Source: Mycoplasmataceae bacterium UBA3729
Lineage (GTDB): Bacteria; Bacillota_I; Bacilli_A; Mycoplasmatales; Mycoplasmoidaceae
Direction of reading: 5' to 3'
DNA: 11,002 nt
Assembly (NCBI GenBank): GCA_002372615.1
Contig: DFHG01000003.1
Span: forward strand, 1 to 11,002
The notes under the pieces were generated by a model that saw nothing but the letters and a program-made list of their open reading frames with translations, did no database searches and had not been told where the DNA came from. A program made the position numbers and the translations under genes. Positions 1-8,173 of the stretch are shown here, one piece after another. Every line of letters starts with the position of its first letter. The first letter of the stretch is position 1.

Positions 1-229
1 GCATAGAGGGGATAACAATTTTTTCATTAAAAGTTTTTGCATAATTAGGTTTTGTTGTTATAGTGTAACAATTTTCATTATTTAAAGTGTATTCAAATAT
101 ATCAACATTTTGATTATTTTTACATGAAGTTAATCATTGAGGAAATAAAGCAAATATGTTTATTGCTGTTGATAAACAAAATATTGTTTTAATCTTTTTA
201 CTTATATTTGAATATCTTTTAATGTTCAT
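1..229 (-). CDS. BspA-like surface lipoprotein, N-terminal part only (runs off left edge)
   Basis: This is the first 76 codons of a gene reading leftward out of the window. It starts at ATG 229-227. The product begins with a basic N-terminus and a hydrophobic stretch ending in LTSC, a good lipobox, with the acylated Cys at about residue 36. UGA encodes Trp at residue 32. The mature part has the strand-rich entry segment (EYTLNNEN, YTITT) that precedes leucine-rich repeats in the gene at 7945. The nucleotide sequence is nearly identical to the start of that gene, with four substitutions and one upstream indel. Two substitutions change residues: Arg5 here is Ile5 there, and Glu70 or so is Lys. 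No Shine-Dalgarno sequence is visible upstream. That the missing part encodes a repeat solenoid is inferred from the paralogue. Confidence 0.85.
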
Positions 230-247
230 AAATATTTAAACAATTAA
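1..247. repeat. Left arm of long inverted repeat (partner 7928-8173)
   Basis: This segment is the reverse complement of 7928-8173, with four substitutions and a one-base indel just before the start codon. It covers about 18 bases of leader and the first 76 codons of the BspA-like gene. Identity stops abruptly at 247, where the upstream sequences of the two genes differ completely. The outer end is hidden by the window edge, so the true arm may be longer. Confidence 0.97.
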
Positions 248-275
248 GCAAATAATTATTAACTTAAATATATAA

Positions 276-281
276 ATTATA
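276..281 (-). promoter_or_regulatory. Candidate -10 box for the leftward BspA-like gene
   Basis: A perfect TATAAT lies on the minus strand about 46 bases before the ATG at 229. It sits inside the 12-base palindrome AATTATATAATT. No convincing -35 box is seen. It lies outside the inverted-repeat arm, so inversion would give this promoter to the gene at 7945. TATAAT is frequent by chance in DNA this AT-rich. Confidence 0.35.
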
Positions 282-319
282 TAATTCTCACATTTGATTA
301 TTTAACTAATTCAATCAAT

Positions 320-1633
320 TTAATCAACAAATACAATATTCCATGAATTAATTTCTTTATTATTCATTTGTGAATACAAATCTTCAATTATTTTAGCATA
401 ATGAGAATATCGAGAAAGATAAAATGTTCCATACTGAGAAATACCTTCAAATATACCTATTGTTGATACAGGAAAATAAAATTCTCTAAAATGTGAAAAA
501 TCAATTTGATTTAAATAAGTACAATCTGTAAATGCAAAAGAAGAAATTATTAAATCATCGTTTGTTAAATTAATTGATTTAATTTGTTTACAACCGCTAA
601 AACTATATTTCCCAATAAATGTTGTTTTTTTAAAAAAATTACATACTTTGTATTGGAAGTTTAAATCATCAATATAAAGTTCTTCAGCTAAATTAAAAGC
701 TTCATCACCTATAGAATATGGTGAAAAACCATATTCATCTAATGAATTTATTGATTGTAACTTACTACATTGGTAAAAAGCTTTATATCTAATAAATACA
801 TTAACATCATTTGAATGAATTTTTCAATCAACAGTTAATAAATTATGACATCCAGAAAAAGCCTCTTCACTAATATAAACAATTGAACTGTTTAATAAAA
901 CATATTGTAATGCTCAGCAATTGGAGAATGCATTTGAAGGAAGTGTTCGCTGATAAGACAAACAATCATCTAAAAAATAGACAGATTTTATTTTTGTACA
1001 AGAATCAAATGCATGGGCAGCAAGAAATTGTAAATTGGAAGAAAGATATATGTTAAAATTGAATGCAGTATAATAGAAAGCATTAATATCTATTGATTCC
1101 ATTGACATTCATATATCTTGATATGGTAAATTAGCATAAATACTATCTTTGGCATATTCAATTGATTTTAGAGCAAAACATGATCAAAATGATCTTTTGC
1201 CGACAGTACGAATTTTAGTTTGCAAATATATATTTTCAATATATGCACAACTTTCAAATAAATAATCAGGTATATCTGACATAAACTTATTTAAATAAAG
1301 ATTTCCTCTAATATTGAAACTTGAAAATGTATATTTATCAAAATAAACATCATATATATTATTTTGATATTCCACTTGATCAGGTAAGACTAAATTAATA
1401 GCATATGTAAGATTTTTTGCAGAAGTATATGTGACAATTTGTAAATTTTCATCAATGATATAATCTTCTTCTTTAAATTTACCAAAAAGACCATATCAAT
1501 TAGAACCATCTATTTTTCTAATATCACGATTTCTATGTTGATTATCTGTTTTAGTACTACAGCAAAATATGTATGGTAAAAAAAGTGATGTAAAAAATGA
1601 GAGACTAATATACTTGAATGTTTTTTGTATCAT
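320..1633 (-). CDS. BspA-type leucine-rich repeat surface protein (437 aa)
   Basis: The protein begins with a basic, hydrophobic signal segment of about 25 residues ending in YIFCCS. The position before the first Cys is Phe, so the lipobox is atypical and the protein could instead be held by an uncleaved signal anchor. From about residue 95 to 400 it has irregular BspA-type (LRR_5) units of the form AFxxCxxLxxIxL, for example EEAFSGCHNL, KAFYQCSKLQSI and KYSFSGCKQIKSINL. Each unit has a Cys and aromatic anchors. Such solenoids are surface binding domains in bacteria and trichomonads. UGA encodes Trp at several sites, for example 1496-1498, 1184-1186, 1109-1111 and 914-916. The start was chosen as the first ATG before the hydrophobic segment. 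No ribosome-binding site is visible. The gene lies 57 bases behind the 841-residue gene with no clear promoter or terminator between, so co-transcription is plausible. Its repeats are more diverged than the FNQ-type repeats at 6527 and 7945. The ligand is unknown. Confidence 0.9.
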
Positions 1634-1690
1634 ACTATCTAAAATAACTAAAATCTGAAACTAATTCTATAACCTTTTGGATTAGGAATT

Positions 1691-4216
1691 TTAAATATTA
1701 TTTGATTTAGCTGATTTTGATTCAGGTTGAGGTTGAGGTTGAGGATTATCAGGTTTACATATCCAACTAATAAGTTTAGTTGCACCTCAATTAAGTAAAT
1801 ATGGTAAACTTGTAAAAATTATTTGTGTAATAAGTAATGATTTTGCTGATCTATAAGTCTCAATCAATCCATAAGCAGTTAATTGTTGAACACGTACAAG
1901 TGGGTCTATAGTTAAACCAATAATAACAACTATAATAGTCATAAGAATTATTACTGCTTGTACTCCCATCATAACATAACTAAGTATAGACATAAGACTA
2001 ACCCCATTATCAGTTTCTTCTTGATCATCATCTTTCTTATTAGGGTCAATATTTGCATCCAACATTGGTGCATCAAAGAAGAAAGATTCTGTAATTTGCT
2101 TTTCACTAGCTTTTAATTCTTCTTGTTCTTTTACATATACTAAATAAGCATCATTATTATCTTTATCATTGTAATAAAAGTATTTTTTCAAAGGATATGA
2201 TTTACTAAATTTTTCTTTAGTTTTATATGAATCATAATCTTCTTCAACAGCTCTAACATAAGCTAAATCAGATTTTTCACTAATTTCTTCTGTTTTCATA
2301 TCTACATTAGGAGTAATATTTGGATATGCTTTTATAAAATCTTGAGTTAATTTTGCTTTATTAGCAAATTTATTAGTATTTTGATATATATCATCCATGT
2401 TTTTCGTTAAAATACCTTGTAATACAGTTATTGCAATCATGCTAGCCAATTGTACTGCAAGTACTATTGCAGTTACCATAGCTATTACATTAGTAAAGAA
2501 TGAACTTGCATATTTAAGTAATGAATAAGCAATCATTGCTACTGTAATACAATCAACACAAGTCAAAACACATCCCATTATTGTTTGAGTATCAAGAAGA
2601 GTTTTTTTTGAATCAAGAGACATAGCATAACTAGACATAGTGGTCAATTCTGTATTATAATCTGCTACAGCAGCTTGATAAAATTCATCAGATACTTCCA
2701 TACCTACACAATCAACAGGATTATCATTAGCATGTAAAGTATGATTCTTATTTCAATCATCATCATCTGACAAAGCATATGAATGTCTAAAACCAACAAT
2801 AAAATCAGAAGTAATTTTATTAGAATCATCATAGAAAACTTGAGATGGAGAAAATACTTTACAATTATCAACAAATTGTTGTTCAATTGGAACTTCTTCA
2901 TCACCTTCTGCATGTAATTTTGCGTTCTTTTTAAGAGAATCTATATCATCCTCATCTATTGGTAATAAAGTATCTAATCTTGTTTCATTTAATTTTAGAC
3001 CAGCCTTACCTAATTGTTGATCATTCAAGTTAACATCTTGTACTTCATCTAAAGTTAAAAATACTTCTTTTGCACACTTATCTAAATTATCTCATTTAAA
3101 ATCTATGTTATTTAAATAGATTTCTTTCATTTTTTTAGCTTCAAATTGTAAAGATACTGGTAATTCATAAGTTTGATTAACACTTGTTTCATACTCTGGT
3201 TCATCTTCATCTTTTAACGAATTACATTCATCAAGGAAAACATCATTAGTATCAGGTAATGATATTTTTCAATCAACATTTATATTGTATAGATTTTCAC
3301 AAGGAGATGAAGTCATCTCATTCATAAATGGAGTAAGAATATATCCAGGAATTATATTTTTTGAGTATTCAATATATTCTCCAGTATTTTTATCATGAAT
3401 ATAAAGGAAAGAATTAATATAACGTGATATATCATAACCTTTACTACTAAAGAAAGGATCTGGTTCTAATTTATCTCATGTGCTTCCATCTTTTTTTGCA
3501 AAAAGATCAAAATTTTCAAAGAATAATTTTAATTGAGCTGATGCTTTATATTCAGCAACTTTTCTATTTATATCAGATAAAGAGTTAACAATTATATCAA
3601 TGTTAAATTGTCTTAATTCTGTAATTAAATCAACTTCATAGGGAGGAATAGATTCAATAATTTTTATTTGTGTTTTACCTGCAGCTTCTGTTTCATTTTT
3701 TAATAAATCAGCTTGTTCAGTATCATAACCAAGTTGCTCTAAATATTCACTAAGAGAAGAAAGATATGAATATAGAGTTTCATAAAAATCAGCAATAGTA
3801 ACGGCAGTAGAAGAACGATCAAGAATAACTTGAAAGTTTTTTTTAGAATAATTTCGAAGAACTTCTGTTCGAGTAGTTCAATCCATATTATTAGTAGAAG
3901 AACATAATGTAGTATTAATTGATGAAAGTTGGACACTAAAATCTCTTTTCACAGTATTATATTCATCATCTGTTATGACACCATTATGTTTCTTCTCGTC
4001 TAAATTACCAATATATTGATCAGAAAGATCATTCATCATTCTTTTGAATGTGGCTTTAGAAATATCATATTTTATATCATCAGCATCAATATATGAGTTG
4101 CTATCATTTCTACAAGAAGTTAGTAATGTAGCAACAGATGTATTAACAATTAAAGCGCTTGATGCTAAAAATAATAATTTCATCTTGTTAGTAAATTTGT
4201 TCTTTCCTATTTTCAT
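1691..4216 (-). CDS. Large lipoprotein with internal membrane segments (841 aa), unknown function
   Basis: I do not recognise a named family. The signal peptide (residues 1-35) ends in a canonical lipobox LLTSC with Cys35. Residues 36 to about 540 form a hydrophilic, acidic, helix-prone ectodomain. Hydrophobic segments follow at about 546-570, 573-603 and 739-770, with a weaker one at 794-821. A charged loop lies at about 604-738. The tail is rich in Pro-Gln (residues ~825-832) and then Ser/Lys. A protein that is both lipidated at its N-terminus and multi-pass is unusual. The start at ATG 4216 was preferred over the in-frame ATG 13 codons earlier because AGAGGG lies 8 bases before it and a promoter overlaps the longer version. 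UGA-Trp occurs at 3878, 3476, 3269, 3092, 2753 and 1787. The N-terminus is paralogous to the gene at 10784, sharing KYxISxATxxRMxxDxxDxY. A transport or anchoring role would be speculation. Confidence 0.9.
1725..1744. repeat. Hexanucleotide repeat encoding a Pro-Gln tail
   Basis: Three tandem GGTTGA units plus a partial one (plus strand) encode the Gln-Pro repeats near the C-terminus of the 841-residue protein. A change by one unit would keep the frame and alter the number of QP pairs. Confidence 0.8.
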
Positions 4217-4238
4217 AATATTTCCCTCTATATATATT

Positions 4239-4267
4239 ATTATACTATTATACAACTATCAAATTAA
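4239..4267 (-). promoter_or_regulatory. Candidate promoter of the 841-residue lipoprotein gene
   Basis: On the minus strand TTAATT (4267-4262) is followed by exactly 17 bases and then TATAAT (4244-4239), 22 bases before the ATG. A second TATAAT lies at 4252-4247. An AGAGGG ribosome-binding site sits between the promoter and the ATG. The paralogue at 10784 has the same TTAATT-17-TATAAT arrangement, which raises confidence above chance for such AT-rich DNA. Confidence 0.55.
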
Positions 4268-4322
4268 TTGTATTTTGTATTTTGAGTGAATTATATTTAT
4301 AAATATTATTAATATTAAAAAA

Positions 4323-6389
4323 TTATAAATTATTATCAATAGGTGGAGTTGATTCAGGATATCAATAAACGTAACATCTACTTGCTACTTGCTCTCCAGG
4401 TAATAAGTTATCATAAACATCAATTATAAATGCCAATTCTCATCCATTATCATCATTATATACAGGAACAACATTTTCATTAACATCTATATTAATTGAG
4501 AAATTGTAATAATAATAGCCTGTACATGATTTTCCATATTGATTTTCATTTGTTATAGGTTCTATATTACAATCACAATCAGTTATAGAAACTTGAGATA
4601 TTGTTGCAGAATAAATTTTAGTAATTTTGAAAGTATAATCGATATAAATTTGAGATGGACAAATTAAAGAAAGATTTACAGGTGAAAGATTTTTAATATC
4701 GTTATGTTTATCATAGTTCATGAAACATAAATAAGAGTTAAGTGCTTCATATGGTTTAATACCAATAAGTCCTTGATAATCTGCTATTTTATTTTCAGGT
4801 ACAGTAAACTTACTATTTGATACATTTTGTTTAATCCATGAATTTATAGGAATCAACAAAATAAAATCATCATCACATTCGAAACTTACTTTTATTGTTG
4901 CTTTATTATAAGAAGCACCACTAGCAAAATATTGTAAAGGGGTACTTCGATAATCACCATACGCTTCATTGCTTATACGAATAGAATGTAGATAATTATT
5001 AGGTTGATTTTCCCAAAGTACTTCATATAGAACATTTCTTGATACAGAGTCACCAGAATCTTGAAAATCAGGTTCAAATCCTATGGTATTATTTGATGAA
5101 TCCATAGCAGTAACATTAATTCTTTCTACTGTTGAATATGTCATCATTCTAGTCTCTTCATTATAATCACATTTAAGTTGCATGCTAACATCACGATTAT
5201 AGAAATTATCATGATATGTGATTTGATTATTCACAAAGCCATTTATTCTTCGAGGAGCAATTACTTCAATATCACATTGATCAGTAAAATTACCATCATT
5301 TGTAGTAACTGCAATACGTGCTTTACCTGCACCAACTGCAGTTACTAAACCATCATTGTCAACAGTTGCAATAGCATTATTATCACTAGTCCAAGTTACT
5401 GATTTATCAGTTGCATTTTGAGGCTCAATAGTAGCAACTAATTTTTGAGTATTACCTACTTGCATATTAAGATTATGATTATCTAAAGTAACTTTATTAA
5501 CATGAATAGTAGCTACATTAATTGTACAACTAGCAACAAAACCACCATCATTTGTAGTAGCATTAATTACTGTTTTACCTTCACTAATAGCAGTTACTAA
5601 ACCATCATTGTTAACAGTTGCAATAGCATTATTATCACTAGTCCAAGTTACTGATTTATCAGTTGCATCGGCTGGAAGCACTGTAGCATTTAATTGTGTA
5701 GTATCATTAATTGATAAATCAACAGATTCTTTATTTAAAAAGATACCTGTAACGTGAACAACGCCATCAGTTACAGTAACATCACAACTTGCAGTATAAC
5801 CACCATCATTTGTAGTTACAATAATATTTGTTTCCCCTACACCAATACCAGTTATAATACCATTATCGTCAACAATTGCAACATCAGTATTTTTAGAAGA
5901 TCATGTTACTGTTTTATCAACAGCATTATCAGGAAGTACTATAGCATTTAATTGATAATTATTACCAATAGGTAAGCTAACATCACTAGGTTGTACCATA
6001 ACTGAACTAGCATGAGAAACTGAAACAGTAACATTACATGTACTTGTTAAACTACCATCAGTTGTTTTTACCGTAACAGTTGTTGTACCTTCTTTAACTC
6101 CAGTAACATTACCATTTTTATCAACGTTAGCAATTTTTTCATCAGCAGAAGATCATGTTACTGATTTATTAGTTGCATTATCAGGTTTAACTGTTGCTGT
6201 TAATTTTTGTTTAGCACCAACTTCAACAAAAAGATCTTTTTTATCTAAAGTAACTGAGGTTGGGTGAATTACTGAAGGATTATTATTGCTACTACCACAA
6301 CCAGTTGAAATAAAAGTAGGACTAATTGCAATAGATCCTAAAGTAAAAGAAGATATAATTTTTAATAAGTTTTTTTTAAATTTTCTCAT
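4323..6389 (-). CDS. Lipoprotein with four Big_2-type Ig-like domains (688 aa)
   Basis: The signal peptide ends in STGC, with the lipid-carrying Cys at residue 31. Four tandem bacterial Ig-like (Big_2) domains follow at about residues 42-122, 123-208, 209-292 and 293-376. Each has the family pattern SVxLxxxxxxLxVGxxxxLxAxVxPxNAxxKxVTWxSxxxxxAxVdxxGxVTaxxxGxxxIxVtTxDGxxxxxCxVxV. Residues ~380-688 form a distinct C-terminal region with a Cys-rich patch (TDCDC, KSCTGYYYY) that I do not recognise. Big_2 domains typically serve as stalks on surface adhesins, so the C-terminal region may be the binding head; this is inference. An AAGGAG ribosome-binding site lies four bases before the ATG. UGA encodes Trp in domains 1 and 2, but domains 3 and 4 use UGG at the same place, because they are a recent duplication. 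The stop is TAA at 4325-4323. The gene is divergent from the one at 6527. Confidence 0.93.
5338..5416. repeat. 79-bp direct repeat, copy in Ig-like domain 4
   Basis: This matches 5590-5668 with a single mismatch, at a spacing of 252 bases (84 codons, one Ig-like domain). It encodes the VTWTSDNNAIATV region. Recombination between the copies would delete or duplicate exactly one domain in frame. Confidence 0.9.
5590..5668. repeat. 79-bp direct repeat, copy in Ig-like domain 3
   Basis: This is the partner of 5338-5416, with one mismatch. It lies in the third Ig-like domain of the 688-residue lipoprotein. Confidence 0.9.
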
Positions 6390-6423
6390 GGTACTCCTTA
6401 AAATTATTGATTAACATATTAAT

Positions 6424-6441
6424 ATTATACATTTTATTATA
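6424..6441 (-). promoter_or_regulatory. Candidate -10 boxes for the Ig-like lipoprotein gene
   Basis: Two perfect TATAAT boxes on the minus strand (6429-6424 and 6441-6436) lie 34 and 46 bases before the ATG at 6389. The leader then contains AAGGAG. The -35 region is weak: TTACAT lies 17 bases upstream of the nearer box. Assignment between the two boxes is not possible by eye. Confidence 0.45.
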
Positions 6442-6498
6442 CATGTATGTAACCAATCACAATCATATTATACATATTATTTCATAATTTAGTTCATA

Positions 6499-6512
6499 TA
6501 TAATCATATAAT
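6499..6512 (+). promoter_or_regulatory. Candidate -10 boxes for the 416-residue BspA-like gene
   Basis: Two overlapping-phase TATAAT boxes occur at 6499-6504 and 6507-6512. The ATG at 6527 is only 14-22 bases further on, so the transcript would have a very short leader with no Shine-Dalgarno sequence, possibly leaderless. No clear -35 box is visible. Confidence 0.45.
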
Positions 6513-6526
6513 GGAATATATAGTAT

Positions 6527-7777
6527 ATGTCAAGATTACATAAAATTAAACTTTGTATTCTTTTTGGAACATTATCACTTCCAACATTACTTTTTAATAC
6601 ATCATGTGGAAAATCTATAAATAATTTCCATATAGAATTTGATGAGCAAATTTATGCTAAGTATCAACAATCTAGCATCTCAAAGAAAAATTGTGAATTA
6701 GTTGATAACACTAATGGTTTGATTATTGATAATTTAGAAATTAGATGAGAAATATCATGTAAAAATTTACCAAATGATTCAATTAGCATTGATATCGATG
6801 GTTATATTAGTTGAAAAGATTCTATTGAAATTGGTAATTACGAGTTAACAATAAAAGCTCATCACTTTTATTACATTATTGAAAAATCTTGTCAATTCAT
6901 AGTAGATAATTTTAATTACACATTAAAATCAAATAATCCAAATAATTTTATTATTTATGATACATCAGCTAGACAATCACCTACATCTATATATAATTGA
7001 TCATTATTAGATGAAAGACAACGAATAATTCCTTATGATCAAATTAATTTTAGCATCCAATGTAAATATGGAATTTTTCGAATTGATAACTATGGATATC
7101 TTAGTTGATCAACTAATGTAATACCTCGAGTATACGATTTTTGAATAATAGTTAACTATCATAACTTAGAAATAAAAAGTGAAATGCAATCATTTTTTGT
7201 TTACGATGGAACATTATTTAATTTTTCAATTAATAGTGATTACTCGTATACAATTTCAACAAATAATGAATATGTAAATCATAAATGAGAAAAAAATGTA
7301 ATAATCCCACCAATCTATAGCAATAGATTTGTTACTACAATTGGTGATGAATTTATGCGTGATTTTGTTGACTTTGATTATGAAATATATATCCCTAATA
7401 CAATTACTAAAATTAGTAATAATTTTTTATATGGATGTGAATCATTCAACCAAACTTTAACTCTTTCTGATAGCATAAATCAAATAGGTGACTATTTTCT
7501 TGCTAATTGTACTTCATTTAATCAATCTTTAACAATCCCAAAAAGTATTAATATGTTAATCGGTCAATTATTTATGTACTGTAATAATTCATTTGTTAGT
7601 GATATATGTATAGAATGTAGTGCTAACATGTTTAATACTGCTTTTTATCCATTTACTACTAGTAAAGAAAATTCAAATACTTATTTAAATGGTTTTAGTA
7701 TTAGTGGTAATACTGAAAATTTAACACTCATGCCATTAAATGGGCCAGATTACTTTAGAAATTTTATTGCAAAATAA
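6527..7777 (+). CDS. BspA-like lipoprotein with two Ig-like domains and a short repeat solenoid (416 aa)
   Basis: The signal peptide ends in LFNTSC with Cys at residue 27. Two similar domains of ~95 residues follow (about 35-132 and 133-225). Each opens with Trp, carries an IDxxGYxSW motif and ends in a YxxxIxxxY strand. This resembles the putative Ig (He_PIG) fold, where the family pattern is GxIxGTP; the match is by eye. A strand-rich entry segment (~228-275) precedes three 24-residue repeats, the first degenerate, with the Phe of FNQ at 283 (degenerate), 307 and 331. A cap beginning FMYCNNSF (~349) closes the chain. The entry segment, repeat and cap all recur in the protein at 7945. Several UGA-Trp codons are used (for example 6746-6748), so under the standard code the gene would look broken. 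The ATG start follows a strong -10 box but lacks a ribosome-binding site. The stop is TAA at 7775. The likely role is surface adhesion. Confidence 0.9.
7494..7543 (+). repeat. 50-bp block shared with 9020-9069
   Basis: This stretch of the 416-residue gene matches 9020-9069 in the 901-residue gene with one mismatch. It encodes the FLANCTSFNQSLTIPK repeat, the last unit before the cap module in both proteins. Confidence 0.9.
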
Positions 7778-7927
7778 GTAAAATTATAATCGTTTTAATT
7801 AATTTTTTAGTATGGAATTATTGCTATAAAAACAATTTATTAATTAACCAATTATATAATGCTATGAATTGGAATGTAATTTTCCTTATCTACCTAATCA
7901 AAATATAAAAATATATAATTTTTATTA
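7778..7927. other. Intergenic region between the two plus-strand BspA-like genes
   Basis: This AT-rich gap has no reading frame of note. It holds a weak inverted repeat, CCAATT (7848-7853) with AATTGG (7867-7872), lacking a following T-run, and the candidate -10 box at 7914. It ends where the inverted-repeat arm begins. Confidence 0.6.
7914..7919 (+). promoter_or_regulatory. Candidate -10 box for the 901-residue gene
   Basis: A perfect TATAAT lies 25 bases before the ATG at 7945, with no good -35 box. It sits nine bases upstream of the inverted-repeat arm, so inversion would place it in front of the leftward gene. Confidence 0.4.
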
Positions 7928-8173
7928 TTAATTGTTTAAATATTATGAACATTAAAATATATTCAAATATAAGTAAAAAGATTAAAACAATATTTTGCTT
8001 ATCAACAGCAATAAACATATTTGCTTTATTTCCTCAATGATTAACTTCATGTAAAAATAATCAAAATGTTGATATATTTGAATACACTTTAAATAATGAA
8101 AATTGTTACACTATAACAACAAAACCTAATTATGCAAAAACATTTAATAAAAAAATTGTTATCCCCTCTATGC
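7928..8173. repeat. Right arm of long inverted repeat (partner 1-247)
   Basis: This is the reverse complement of 1-247 at about 98% identity. It covers the leader, start codon, signal peptide and N-terminal entry segment of the 901-residue gene. The arm may continue beyond 8173, because the partner is cut by the window edge. Confidence 0.97.

Noticed and set aside
914..1375. Two short separate minus-strand frames that look like gene fragments of a pseudogene
   Set aside because: They are joined by in-frame UGA codons and belong to one intact gene, 1633-320, under table 4.
6390..6526. Divergent region considered as an origin or attachment site
   Set aside because: It shows only AT-rich promoter-like boxes and no DnaA-box cluster or direct-repeat core that I could support.
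7848..7872. CCAATT/AATTGG inverted repeat after the 416-residue gene
   Set aside because: The six-base stem with a 13-base loop and no T-run is too weak to call a terminator.
8170..8172. ATG at 8170 as the start of the long repeat protein
   Set aside because: Reading UGA at 8038 as Trp extends the frame to 7945 and adds a complete lipoprotein signal peptide, which is also conserved in the inverted copy at 229.
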